NCBI RefSeq assembly: GCF_004331955.1 | Contig: NZ_CP036532.1 | Span: 2,108,001-2,172,000 of the forward strand | Direction: 5' to 3' | Source of the DNA: Roseitalea porphyridii | Lineage (GTDB): Bacteria; Pseudomonadota; Alphaproteobacteria; Rhizobiales; Rhizobiaceae | DNA length: 64,000 nucleotides | Part shown: positions 39,865 to 48,321 of the stretch, in pieces | How positions within the stretch are numbered: position 1 is the first letter of the stretch | Layout: every line of letters begins with the position of its first letter | Made by a program: the position numbers and the translations under genes | Notes under the pieces: model-generated | What the model was told of the DNA's origin: nothing | Databases searched by the model: none | The model's input: only the letters and a program-made list of their open reading frames with translations

Positions 39865-40619
39865 GCGAGCGTGTCCCGGAGCCGGTCCTTGAGTTCGTGC
39901 GCGGTCAGGTCGAGCTTCAGCGGCGTCACGGCGATCCGGCCCGAACGCAACACGGCGACGTCGGTGGAATCTTCTGCCTCCACCGGCGAACGGCCGAAGC
40001 GCATCCAGAAATAGGGAAAGCCGCGCCCGTCCTGGCGTTCTTCCATGAACAGGCCGTGCAGCAGCTTGCCCTGCTCGGCGACGGCGATGCCCTTGACCTC
40101 GTCGGCCCGGCAGTTGGGGAAATTGACGTTGATGAAGGTGCCCGGCGGCATGTCCATGCCGATCAGTTTCTCGATCAGCGGCGGCGCATGTTTCTCCGCC
40201 ACCGCCCAGGGTACGAAGCGCCGATTGTCGCTGAAATTGTAGGCCTGGCTGAGCGCGATCGAGCGGATGCCCAGAAGCGTGCCTTCCATGGCCCCGGCGA
40301 CCGTGCCCGAATAGGTGATGTCGTCGGCAATGTTCTGGCCCGAATTGACGCCCGAAAGGACCAGGTCGGGCCGTTCGGGCATGACGTGGGTGACGGCCAT
40401 GATCACGCAGTCGGTCGGCGTGCCGCGCAGCGCGAAGCGCTTCTCGTCGATCTCGCGCAGCCGCAGCGGATCGTTCAGGGTCAGCGAATGGGCAAGGCCG
40501 GATTGATCGGTTTCCGGTGCGACCACCCAGACATCGTCCGACAGTTCCCGGGCGATGCGTTCGAGCACCGCCAGCCCCTCGGCATGGATGCCGTCATCGT
40601 TGGTCAGAAGGATGCGCAT
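39861..40619 (-). CDS. surE: 5'/3'-nucleotidase SurE
   Basis: This 252-residue metal-dependent survival-type nucleotidase acts on nucleoside monophosphates. The opening [16 protein letters not shown] carries the paired Asp metal ligands at residues 8-9. [39 protein letters not shown] (in parts, about 87-110) with the Asn ligand, and INVNFPN complete the family pattern. It overlaps pcm by 4 nt and lies 61 nt past serS. Confidence 0.96.
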   Translation of the reverse strand: MRILLTNDDGIHAEGLAVLERIARELSDDVWVVAPETDQSGLAHSLTLNDPLRLREIDEKRFALRGTPTDCVIMAVTHVMPERPDLVLSGVNSGQNIADDITYSGTVAGAMEGTLLGIRSIALSQAYNFSDNRRFVPWAVAEKHAPPLIEKLIGMDMPPGTFINVNFPNCRADEVKGIAVAEQGKLLHGLFMEERQDGRGFPYFWMRFGRSPVEAEDSTDVAVLRSGRIAVTPLKLDLTAHELKDRLRDTLA

Positions 40620-40680
40620 GATGTGTCCTGCCTAACGAGACATGCGAAGCCTGCGACAAGCCGGCGACCGTACCCGGCCA

Positions 40681-41964
40681 TCAGCCGCCCGCCCCGATGA
40701 CGTCGATGCCGCCCATATAGGGCCTGAGCACGTCAGGCACGGCAATCGAGCCGTCCGCCTGCTGGTAGGTTTCCATGACCGCGATCAGCGCCCGGCCCAT
40801 CGCAACGCCCGATCCGTTCAGCGTGTGCACGAAGCGCGTGCCCTTCTCGCCTTCGGGACGATAGCGCGCGTTCATGCGCCGCGCCTGGAAGTCGCCGCAC
40901 ACCGAACAGGACGAGATCTCGCGATAGGCGCCCTGCCCCGGCAACCAGACCTCCAGATCGTAGGTCTTGCGCGCCGCAAAGCCCATGTCGCCGGTCGACA
41001 GCACCATGGTGCGGAAGTGAAGGCCGAGCCGCTCCAGGATCGTCTCGGCGCAGCGCGTCATCCGCTCATGCTCCTCGATCGAGGTTTCGGCATCGGTGAT
41101 CGAGACCAGTTCGACCTTGTAGAACTGGTGCTGGCGCAGATAGCCGCGCGTGTCGCGCCCGGCCGACCCGGCCTCGGAACGGAAGCACGGGGTCAGCGCG
41201 GTGTAGCGGCGCGGCAGGTAATCATGGTCGATGATCGTCTCGCGGACGATGTTGGTCAGCGGTACCTCGGCGGTGGGGATGAGCCAGTGATCCGTGGTCG
41301 TGCGGAACTGATCCTCGGCGAACTTCGGCAACTGCGCCGTGCCGAACAGCGCGTCGTCGCGCACGAGCAGCGGCGGGTTGACCTCGGTGTAGCCGTGCTC
41401 GGTCGTGTGCACGTCCAGCATGAACTGGCCGAGCGCGCGCTCGAGCCGCGCCAGACCGCCGTTGAGCAGCGTGAAGCGCGCGCCCGACATCCTTGCGGCG
41501 ACCTCGAAATCCATCTGGCCGAGCGCCTCGCCCAGCTCGAAATGCTCCTTCGGCTCGAAGTCGAACGTGCGCTTCTCCCCGCTGCGGCGCACCTCCACAT
41601 TGGCGTCCTCGTCCGCGCCCACCGGCACGTCGTCGAGCGGCACGTTCGGCACCCGCGCCAGCGCGTCGCGCAGCCGCGCGTCCAGATCGCGCTCGGTCTC
41701 TTCGGCCGTCGACAGGAACTGCTTGAGGTCGGCGACCTCGGCCTTCAGCGCCTCGGCCTTTTCGGTCTCTCCGGAGGCCATCGCCGCGCCGATTTCCTTG
41801 GACGCGGCGTTGCGGCGCGCCTGCGCGTCCTGCACGCGGGCCACATGCGCGCGCCGTTCCTCGTCGAGCGCGATCAGCGCGGCCGATTCCGACGCGGCCC
41901 CGCGCTTTTCCAGCGCGGCGTCGAGCGCCTCGGGATTGTCCCTGATCCAGCGAATGTCGAGCAT
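40681..41964 (-). CDS. serS: Serine-tRNA ligase
   Basis: This 427-residue class II synthetase has an N-terminal coiled-coil arm that grips the tRNA-Ser variable loop (about residues 30-105, alternating charged and Ala-rich). The catalytic core has [21 protein letters not shown], motif 2 [31 protein letters not shown], and motif 3 [19 protein letters not shown]. Length is normal. A two-armed inverted repeat lies upstream, between it and tatC. Confidence 0.97.
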   Translation of the reverse strand: MLDIRWIRDNPEALDAALEKRGAASESAALIALDEERRAHVARVQDAQARRNAASKEIGAAMASGETEKAEALKAEVADLKQFLSTAEETERDLDARLRDALARVPNVPLDDVPVGADEDANVEVRRSGEKRTFDFEPKEHFELGEALGQMDFEVAARMSGARFTLLNGGLARLERALGQFMLDVHTTEHGYTEVNPPLLVRDDALFGTAQLPKFAEDQFRTTTDHWLIPTAEVPLTNIVRETIIDHDYLPRRYTALTPCFRSEAGSAGRDTRGYLRQHQFYKVELVSITDAETSIEEHERMTRCAETILERLGLHFRTMVLSTGDMGFAARKTYDLEVWLPGQGAYREISSCSVCGDFQARRMNARYRPEGEKGTRFVHTLNGSGVAMGRALIAVMETYQQADGSIAVPDVLRPYMGGIDVIGAGG

Positions 41965-42074
41965 GGGGATAAGTCCTGATCCGAACCGCTCGGTGCATCG
42001 CGGAAAGCGCGCGCAAGGTCAAGACGCGGGCGGAGGGTTTACGGTGCTCGCAGCACAGCCGTGGCCGCGAAGCC

Positions 42075-42194
42075 GTCATCCTCGGGCTTGACCCGAGGAT
42101 CCATTCCGTTTTGCCGCCCCCGTGGCCATACATTCAAGACCAGCTTCGATTTCGACACAACGGAATGGATCCCATGGTCAAGCCATGGGATGAC
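42075..42194. repeat. Two-armed inverted repeat element with covarying hairpins
   Basis: Two 36-nt arms, 42075-42110 and 42159-42194, are inverted copies identical at 30 positions. Each arm also contains its own hairpin with loop CTTGA. The six differences are all in the hairpin stems and form three base-paired compensated changes (positions 8/22, 9/21 and 10/20 of the arm), so both stems stay perfect (CCTCGGG with CCCGAGG; CCCATGG with CCATGGG). The 48-nt centre is unrelated. It resembles the GTCATCC...GGATGAC palindromic repeats scattered in alphaproteobacterial genomes. It lies between the serS start and the tatC stop. Confidence 0.82.
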
Positions 42195-42219
42195 GCTGCT
42201 GGAGCGGGCGGCCCGACGC

Positions 42220-43095
42220 CTACGGCCCTGTTGTCTTGGCCGGATCGGGCGTCTCGTCCGCCTCGGACGCCTCGGCTGCGTCCTCCTCGTCATCCTCGTC
42301 GTCGTCATATTCGGACGGCGCGGGCCGGAAGCGGCGGGACATGTAGATCGACAATTCGTAGAGCGCGATCGTCGGGATCGCGAGGCCAAGCTGCGTCATC
42401 GGGTCGGGCGGTGTCAGGATCGCCGCGGCGATGAAGGCGATCACGATGGCGTATTTGCGCTTGGCGGCGAGCCCTTCGGGCGTGACGAGCCCGGCACGCG
42501 ACATCAGCGTCAGCGCCACCGGCAACTGGAACACCAGGCCGAAGGCGAAGATCAGCGTCATGATCAGCGAAAGGTATTCAGAGACGCGCGGAAGGTGCTG
42601 GATAGAGGCGAGCCCCTCCCCGCCCGGCTGCTCCAGCGACAGGAAGAACCACATCGCCATCGGGATGATGAAGAAGTAGACCAGCGCCGCGCCGACCAGG
42701 AACAGGACCGGGGTGGCGACGAGAAACGGCATGAAGACGCCTTTCTCGTTGGAATAGAGCCCCGGCGCGATGAACAGGTAGAGCTGCGTGGCGATCAGCG
42801 GGAAGGCAAGCACCAGCCCGCCGAACGCGCCGATCTTGATCTGCGTGAAGAAGAATTCCTGCGGGGCGGTGTAGATGAAGCGAACATCATCCGGCGTCAG
42901 CCCGTGCCACTCGACGGCCCACTGAAAGGGGACGACGAGCAGGTTGAAGATCGGCGTGGCGAAGGCGAACGCCAAGAGGAACCCGGCCAGGAAACCGCCC
43001 ACGCACCAGATCAGTCGCCGCCTGAGCTCGGTCAAGTGCTCGATCAGCGGAGCGGCCGTCGCCTCCATCCGGGCCTCTTCGTCGGCCCTGCTCAT
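42220..43095 (-). CDS. tatC: Sec-independent translocase subunit TatC
   Basis: This 291-residue six-helix inner-membrane protein recognises twin-arginine signal peptides. The conserved N-terminal IEHLTELRRRLIW (about 18-30) and first periplasmic loop are present, followed by FFTQIKIGAFGGLVLAFPLI and the Glu/Pro-rich LFIAPGLYSNEKGVF. The C-terminal tail is acidic (YDDDEDDEEDAAEASEADE). Its first 4 nt overlap the tatB stop. It is the last gene of the tatABC set. Confidence 0.97.
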   Translation of the reverse strand: MSRADEEARMEATAAPLIEHLTELRRRLIWCVGGFLAGFLLAFAFATPIFNLLVVPFQWAVEWHGLTPDDVRFIYTAPQEFFFTQIKIGAFGGLVLAFPLIATQLYLFIAPGLYSNEKGVFMPFLVATPVLFLVGAALVYFFIIPMAMWFFLSLEQPGGEGLASIQHLPRVSEYLSLIMTLIFAFGLVFQLPVALTLMSRAGLVTPEGLAAKRKYAIVIAFIAAAILTPPDPMTQLGLAIPTIALYELSIYMSRRFRPAPSEYDDDEDDEEDAAEASEADETPDPAKTTGP

Positions 43096-44030
43096 CCGTT
43101 ATCGCCTCCCGAGGCGGGCGCATCGGCCTTGGCCGTCTTGCGCCGGGTGGTCGAGGCGGACGTGCCCTTGGAGGGCTTGCGCGTCGCGCGCGTGCTTCCG
43201 GAACCGCCGGAGGCCGATTTGCGGGACGCGGTGGTCGATCCACGTCCGGACGCGCCGGCCGGTTTTGCGCGCGCGCTGCCGCCCTTGGCGCCCGACTTGG
43301 CGCCGGTTGCCGTGCCGTTTGCCTTGGCCGACTGCGCCCGCGTCCCGCTCTTGGCGGGCTTGGTGGCGCCAGCCGAACGGGTCGTCGCGGCCGGCTTGTC
43401 GGCCTTGGCGCGCGACGTGGACGTGCCGCTGTCGCCCATGGCGGCCGGCGTTTTCCTGGCTGTCCTGCTGCGCGCCTTTGCCGTGGGCGGCGGTGCCTCG
43501 TCGGAGGGCTCTTTGGCTGCAGCGGTCTTCGACTTCTTCGCGGGACCTTTGGCCTTCCTTGCCGGTTTGGCCGGCGTTTCGGTCTCGGTGCTCTCACCGC
43601 CCGGCCTGGTGTCGGTCGTCGCGGCGGCCTTGCGGCGCGCCGATTGCGCGGCCCGCGCCTTCTCGCCGGACTGTTCGAGCCCCATCTGCGGCGGGCTCTT
43701 GGGCAGTTCGGGCAGTTTCGTGTCGCCCATTGCCTTCTTCATGTCGGCGTCGATCTCCTTGCCGGCCTCGGCCAGCGGATCGAGCGCCTTCCTGATCTGG
43801 CGGCGGGGATCGAGCGAGCGCACATCGTCGGCGAAGGAGCGCACATCGTCCAGTTCGGCTTCCTTGAGGGCGTCGTCGAACTGCTTGCGGAAGTCGCCGG
43901 CCATGCGCCGGACGGACGTCATCGTCTTGCCGAAGCCGCGCAGCACCTTCGGCAAGTCCTTCGGCCCGATCACCACGACCAGGACGATGGAAATGACAAG
44001 CAGTTCGGTCCAGCCGAAATCAGGCAGCAT
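43092..44030 (-). CDS. tatB: Sec-independent translocase subunit TatB, with long basic tail
   Basis: The first 100 residues are an ordinary TatB: LPDFGWTELLVISIVLVVVIG (membrane helix), the hinge GPKDLPKVLRGFGKTMTSVR and an amphipathic helix. The remaining 200 residues are a low-complexity tail rich in Lys, Ala, Ser, Thr and Pro. TatB is the link between TatC-bound cargo and the TatA pore. At 312 residues it is well above the roughly 170 of E. coli, with the surplus all in the tail. tatA lies 41 nt upstream and tatC overlaps by 4 nt. Confidence 0.95.
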   Translation of the reverse strand: MLPDFGWTELLVISIVLVVVIGPKDLPKVLRGFGKTMTSVRRMAGDFRKQFDDALKEAELDDVRSFADDVRSLDPRRQIRKALDPLAEAGKEIDADMKKAMGDTKLPELPKSPPQMGLEQSGEKARAAQSARRKAAATTDTRPGGESTETETPAKPARKAKGPAKKSKTAAAKEPSDEAPPPTAKARSRTARKTPAAMGDSGTSTSRAKADKPAATTRSAGATKPAKSGTRAQSAKANGTATGAKSGAKGGSARAKPAGASGRGSTTASRKSASGGSGSTRATRKPSKGTSASTTRRKTAKADAPASGGDNG

Positions 44031-44071
44031 CGATCAGTAACCTTGCGCGCCAGGTTGGCGCAGCTTGACCG

Positions 44072-44311
44072 TCAGCCCTTCTTGACGGCGTCGTTGACGG
44101 GTTTGACGCTCTCGTCGGCCTTGTGCTCGACGGTCCGCACCGAGTCGTCGCTGTCGTCCTGGCCGTCCTCGTTGTCGTCCTTCAAGCCCTTGCGGAAATT
44201 GCGGATTCCCTTGGCGGCATCGCCCATCAATTCCGGAATCTTGCCGCGGCCGAACAGCAGAAGCACGATCACGAGCACGATGATCCACTGCCAGATGCCG
44301 AATGTGCCCAT
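44072..44311 (-). CDS. tatA: Sec-independent translocase subunit TatA
   Basis: This 79-residue protein has one N-terminal membrane helix ([16 protein letters not shown]), the hinge FGRGKIPEL, the amphipathic helix [16 protein letters not shown] (about 30-45) and an acidic to mixed-charge tail. It oligomerises to form the Tat translocation path. It opens the tatABC run and is preceded by the ABC ATPase gene across 29 nt. Confidence 0.96.
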   Translation of the reverse strand: MGTFGIWQWIIVLVIVLLLFGRGKIPELMGDAAKGIRNFRKGLKDDNEDGQDDSDDSVRTVEHKADESVKPVNDAVKKG

Positions 44312-44340
44312 TAAACTCTCCCTGATACGCTCTGGTTCAC

Positions 44341-45456
44341 TTAAGCGCTTTCGGACGCGCTTTCAAACAGCAATATGTCGCCCGGACGCACCGAAATCAT
44401 CACATCGCGGGCATCGCGCGCAAGCTCGCCCGCTCTGATCCGCGCGCGGACCGGCGCGGTTGCGCCCTCCACGGCCAGCCAGAGCTGCTCGGTCACGCCC
44501 AGAAAGCGCCGCGCCGTGATCCGTCCGAGCACCGTGCCGGCGGGCGTCGGCCCGCCCCGATAGGCGCTCGCATCGACACCGGCGGTGCGCACGGCCACCG
44601 TCAGCTTCGCGCCGTCGTCGAACCCGGTCGCCGGAAACCGGCCGAGCGGCGTGTCGACCGCACCGCCGCCGACGCGAGCGTCGAACACGTTCAGTTCGGC
44701 GAAGAAGCCGGCGACGAACAGGTTGGCGGGCGCGTGGTAGATGTCCTCGGCGGTGCCGGTCTGCACGATCCGGCCCGCATCGAGCAGCGCGATCCGGTCG
44801 CCAAGGCGCATCGCCTCCTCGGCATCATGGGTGACGACGATCGTCGTCGCGCGCATCTCGCGCAAAATCGCCAGCGTCTCGGCCCGCACCGAATCCTTCA
44901 GGCGCGTGTCGAGGCCCGAGAACGGCTCGTCCATCAGCATCACCGAGGGGCGCGGCGCCAGCGCGCGGGCGAGCGCCACGCGCTGCTGCTCGCCGCCCGA
45001 CAGGACATCGGGATAGGAGCCCGCATGGTGGCCAAGGCCGACGCGGTCGATCGCCGCCTTGGCCTCGCCGGCGGCCACGGCCGTCGCCATGTCGGTCAGT
45101 CCGAAACGGATGTTCTGGGACACCGTCATGTGCGGGAACAGCGCGAAATCCTGGAACATCAGGCCCACCGAGCGCTTTTCGGGCGGCACGAACCGGCCGG
45201 GCCCGGCCACCTCGCGGCCGTTCATCAGCACGCGCCCGCTCGTCTGGCGCTCGAGGCCGGCGGCGACGCGCAGCAGCGACGTCTTGCCCGAGCCCGACGG
45301 CCCCAGAAGACACAGGATCTCGCCGGCATTGACCGTCAGGGAAATGCCCTTGAGCGTATGCACCGGCCCGTAATGCAGGTGCACGCCCTCGAAGGTGAGT
45401 TCGGCCGCGAAGGTGACGCCGGCGCGGGGCGGCGCCTTGGCCGGCGCTGAAGCCAT
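44341..45456 (-). CDS. Orphan ABC transporter ATPase with C-terminal TOBE domain
   Basis: This 371-residue importer-type ATPase has Walker [12 protein letters not shown] (about 53-63), a Q-loop in [15 protein letters not shown], the signature [15 protein letters not shown] (about 152-166), Walker [13 protein letters not shown] (about 172-183) and the switch His in [12 protein letters not shown]. Residues 285-365 form a TOBE-like domain ([24 protein letters not shown]). This arrangement is typical of iron(III), spermidine or thiamine importers. No permease or binding-protein gene is adjacent. It sits between tatA and scpB on the same strand. Confidence 0.9.
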   Translation of the reverse strand: MASAPAKAPPRAGVTFAAELTFEGVHLHYGPVHTLKGISLTVNAGEILCLLGPSGSGKTSLLRVAAGLERQTSGRVLMNGREVAGPGRFVPPEKRSVGLMFQDFALFPHMTVSQNIRFGLTDMATAVAAGEAKAAIDRVGLGHHAGSYPDVLSGGEQQRVALARALAPRPSVMLMDEPFSGLDTRLKDSVRAETLAILREMRATTIVVTHDAEEAMRLGDRIALLDAGRIVQTGTAEDIYHAPANLFVAGFFAELNVFDARVGGGAVDTPLGRFPATGFDDGAKLTVAVRTAGVDASAYRGGPTPAGTVLGRITARRFLGVTEQLWLAVEGATAPVRARIRAGELARDARDVMISVRPGDILLFESASESA

Positions 45457-45535
45457 CGGATTGCCCGTTCAAACCAACCGTTTCGGACGTAGGGGAACGT
45501 CCGCCGGCCAGCGGAATGCCGGACCGGTGCGGCTG

Positions 45536-46312
45536 TCAATCATTGCCCGCTTTCGGTGTCAACAGACCCAGCTCCTCAAGGTCGATGTCCTCGAGCGGCT
45601 CCTCGGCGTCGGTCAGCACGTCCGGATCGATCGTCGGGTTCGGCATGGCGAAGTCGGACGGCAGCCGCGCCGACAGCAGGCCCGCCGCCTTCAACTCGTC
45701 CATGCCGGGCAGATCGCGCAGTTCGGACAGGCCGAAATGGTCCAGAAACGCGGTCGTCGTGCCATAGGTCACCGGCCGGCCGGGCGTCTTGCGCCGGCCG
45801 CGCAGCTTCACCCAGCCGCTTTCGAGCAGCACGTCGAGCGTGCCCTTGGAGGTTTCGACGCCGCGGATGTCCTCCATCTCGGCCCGCGTGACCGGCTGGT
45901 GATAGGCGATGATCGCAAGCACCTCGAGCGCGGCCCGCGACAATTTGCGCTGCTGGACCTGCTCGCGGCTCATCAGGAAGGAAAGGTCAGCGGCCGTGCG
46001 GAACGCCCAGGCATTGTCGATCCGCACCAGATTGACGCCGCGCTTGTCGTAGAACGCGGCAAGGTGCTTCATGACGTCGCTTACGGCGATGCCGTCCGGC
46101 AGCCGTTCGGCCAGCGCCTTCTCGGTGACCGGTTCGGCCGAAGCGAACACCAGCGCTTCTGCCATCCGCGCCGCCTCGGCCAGCGCCATGCGCATGGCGG
46201 GATTGTCCTTGCGCCCATGGTCCTCCTGCCGTTCGCCGAAGGCTTCACCCAGAAGGTCGGTCATCTGTTCGATCCCGAGCGGTTTGCCGCCGTCGTCGAT
46301 CTGGTCGGTCAT
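45536..46312 (-). CDS. scpB: Segregation and condensation protein B
   Basis: This 258-residue protein has two winged-helix domains, as in the MukE/ScpB kleisin-associated family. Marks are AEALVFASAEPVTEKALAERL (about 50-70), FRTAADLSFLMSREQVQQRKLSRAALEVLAIIAYHQPVTRAEMEDIRGVETSKGTLDVLLESGWVKLRGRRK taken in separate pieces, and the final FLDHFGLSELRDLPGMDEL. It works with ScpA and SMC in chromosome condensation. Its start overlaps the scpA stop by 4 nt. Confidence 0.95.
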   Translation of the reverse strand: MTDQIDDGGKPLGIEQMTDLLGEAFGERQEDHGRKDNPAMRMALAEAARMAEALVFASAEPVTEKALAERLPDGIAVSDVMKHLAAFYDKRGVNLVRIDNAWAFRTAADLSFLMSREQVQQRKLSRAALEVLAIIAYHQPVTRAEMEDIRGVETSKGTLDVLLESGWVKLRGRRKTPGRPVTYGTTTAFLDHFGLSELRDLPGMDELKAAGLLSARLPSDFAMPNPTIDPDVLTDAEEPLEDIDLEELGLLTPKAGND

Positions 46313-47190
46313 GGTGCGACCTCCTCATTGTCCCCGGTTTCGCCGACCGGCACGCGGTTGGCATCGCGCATCATGATCGGCGCAAAGGGCCGCTCCTGGC
46401 GGATGTCGATCACCCCCTCGCGGACCATTTCAAGGCTTGCCGCAAACGCGCTCGCGATCGCCGTCGTGCGCTCCTTCGGCGACGGCACATAGGCCAGAAG
46501 ATAGGCGTCGAACGGCGTCCAGTCGGCCATCGTGCCGATCAGCCGGCCGAGAATCTCGCGCGCATCCTTCAGCGACCACACGGTCCGCTTTTCGACATGC
46601 ACCTCTGTGTTCGCATTGCGCTGGCGCGTTCCGCCATAGGCCGCCAGAAGGTCATAAAGGCTCGCCTGGAAATCCGAACGGCGCTCGACGATAACGGTCT
46701 CGGGCATGCCGCGCGCGAAGACGTCGCGGCCCAGCCGGTTGCCGTTGATCAGCCGCGCGGCCGCATCGCGCATCGCCTCCAGCCGGCGCAGGCGGAACTG
46801 CAGGATCGCCGCCATCTCCTCGCCGGACGGTTCGTCCTCTCCCTGAGGCTGCGGGATCAGAAGGCGCGATTTCAGATAGGCGAGCCATGCCGCCATGACG
46901 AGATAGTCTGCGGCAAGCTCGATGCGCAGCGCCTTCGCCCCCTCGATGAAGGCGAGATATTGCCGCGCCAGATCGAGCACGGAAATCTGCGTCAGGTCGA
47001 CCTTCTGATCGCGCGCAAGGTGCAACAGAAGATCGAGCGGTCCCTCGAACCCGTCGACATCGACCACCAGCGAGGGCTCGTCTGTCCTGCGTTCGGGACC
47101 GGTATCCTGCCAGACCGGTTCCATCGGCACGGCACGGGCCGGCCGTCGCGCGGCCGCGCCATCGGTTCCCGCTGTCTGTGCCTTGCCCAT
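46309..47190 (-). CDS. scpA: Segregation and condensation protein A
   Basis: This 293-residue kleisin bridges the SMC heads. The N-terminal domain opens with the diagnostic VDGFEGPLDLLLHLARDQKV (about 47-66), followed by DLTQISVLDLARQYL and LVMAAWLAYLKSRLLIP; the C-terminal winged helix lies near the end. The start at 47190 has GGAG six bases upstream; a much longer frame to 47406 lies inside nagZ and is not supported. It overlaps scpB by 4 nt. Confidence 0.94.
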   Translation of the reverse strand: MGKAQTAGTDGAAARRPARAVPMEPVWQDTGPERRTDEPSLVVDVDGFEGPLDLLLHLARDQKVDLTQISVLDLARQYLAFIEGAKALRIELAADYLVMAAWLAYLKSRLLIPQPQGEDEPSGEEMAAILQFRLRRLEAMRDAAARLINGNRLGRDVFARGMPETVIVERRSDFQASLYDLLAAYGGTRQRNANTEVHVEKRTVWSLKDAREILGRLIGTMADWTPFDAYLLAYVPSPKERTTAIASAFAASLEMVREGVIDIRQERPFAPIMMRDANRVPVGETGDNEEVAP

Positions 47191-47218
47191 CGTCGCTCCG
47201 TTGCGCGCCGCCTGCCCG

Positions 47219-48241
47219 TCAGGCGACGGCGGCGACAAGCCTTTCGAATTCGGCGCGCAGATCATCCGCCCGCGCCACCGTACCGGGCACCCCGGCCATC
47301 GCCGTCGCCCGTTCGGCCCGCTCGCGCGACTTGCCGGACAGGAGCGGGGTCGCCTCGGCGACCGGCCGCATCTCGTCCATCTGCCCGTTGCAATGTAGGA
47401 CCACATCGCAACCCGCCGAAAGCGAAGCCTTGGTGCGCGCGGCGAAATCCCCAGAAAGCGCGTGCATCGACAGATCGTCGGTCATCAGCAGGCCGTCGAA
47501 CCCGATGCGTTCGCGGATCACCTCGCCGACGACGCGCGCCGAGGTCGTGGCGGGGTTGTCCGGATCGAGCGCGGTATAGACGACATGGGCGGTCATCGCC
47601 ATGGGCATGTGCGAAAGCGCGCCGAACGGCACGAAGTCGATGCGAGCGAGCGTTTGCGCATCGGTGTCGACCTCCGGCAGAGCCTTGTGACTGTCGACCA
47701 GCGCCCGCCCGTGCCCGGGAATGTGCTTGATGACCGGCAGCACGCCCCCTTCGAGCAGGCCTTCGGCCGCCGCCTCGCCCAGTTCGGCGACGGTCGCCGC
47801 GTCGTGCCCGTAGGCGCGGTCGCCGATCACGTCATGGGAGCCGGGAACCGGCACGTCGAGCACGGGCAGGCAGTCGGCGGTGATGCCGAGCGGCAGAAGA
47901 TCGGCCGCATGCAGCCGGCTCATCAGCCTTGCGGTGTGCAGGCCCGCCTCGCGGTCCTTGCGATAGATCTCGCCGAGCACCGCGCCCGATGGATAGTCGG
48001 GCGCGATCGGCGCGCGAATGCGCTGCACCCGGCCGCCCTCCTGGTCGATGAAGACCGGCGCAGCGTCGCGGCCCACAAGCTGACGGAACCGTGCGGTCAG
48101 ATCGGCGATCTCGCCAGCGGCGCCGATGTTGCGCGCAAAAAGGATGAGGCCCCACGGGCGCTCGGTGGCGAAGAAGGCTTCCTCCTCCGCCGACAGGCGC
48201 GTTCCCGCGCACCCCATGATCATCGCCTTTGATTCGGTCAT
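47219..48241 (-). CDS. nagZ: Beta-N-acetylhexosaminidase (NagZ)
   Basis: This 340-residue GH3-family cytoplasmic glycosidase removes GlcNAc from muropeptides during cell-wall recycling. Marks are PVFIDQEGGRVQRIR (about 60-74), PVLDVPVPGSHDVIGDRAYG and the catalytic His loop VLPVIKHIPGHGRALVDSH (about 167-185). The nucleophile Asp lies in LLMTDDLSMHAL. No signal peptide is seen. It is followed by scpA after 28 nt and preceded by the SPOR gene and its terminator. Confidence 0.96.
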   Translation of the reverse strand: MTESKAMIMGCAGTRLSAEEEAFFATERPWGLILFARNIGAAGEIADLTARFRQLVGRDAAPVFIDQEGGRVQRIRAPIAPDYPSGAVLGEIYRKDREAGLHTARLMSRLHAADLLPLGITADCLPVLDVPVPGSHDVIGDRAYGHDAATVAELGEAAAEGLLEGGVLPVIKHIPGHGRALVDSHKALPEVDTDAQTLARIDFVPFGALSHMPMAMTAHVVYTALDPDNPATTSARVVGEVIRERIGFDGLLMTDDLSMHALSGDFAARTKASLSAGCDVVLHCNGQMDEMRPVAEATPLLSGKSRERAERATAMAGVPGTVARADDLRAEFERLVAAVA

Positions 48242-48270
48242 GGCTCACGTTACCCGCACGGCCGCGAAAC

Positions 48271-48296
48271 GAAAAACGGGCGGCCAGGCCGCCCGT
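48271..48296 (-). terminator. Intrinsic terminator after the SPOR gene
   Basis: On the minus strand ACGGGCGG pairs with CCGCCCGT around CCTGG, followed by TTTTTCGTTT. It lies 26 bp past the SPOR-domain gene stop and 30 bp before the nagZ start. Confidence 0.88.
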
Positions 48297-48321
48297 CCCC
48301 GTCCGGTGCGTGTACTCGCGC

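Noticed and set aside
42039-42389. Minus-strand frame of 116 codons across the inverted repeat
   Set aside because: Its middle is translation of the palindromic repeat (the familiar VIPWLDHGIHS and NGMDPRVKPEDDG strings) and the rest is out of frame with tatC.
46309-47406. Longer scpA reading to 47406
   Set aside because: The extra 72 codons lie inside nagZ and are Arg/Pro-rich shadow; GGAG before 47190 supports the shorter start.
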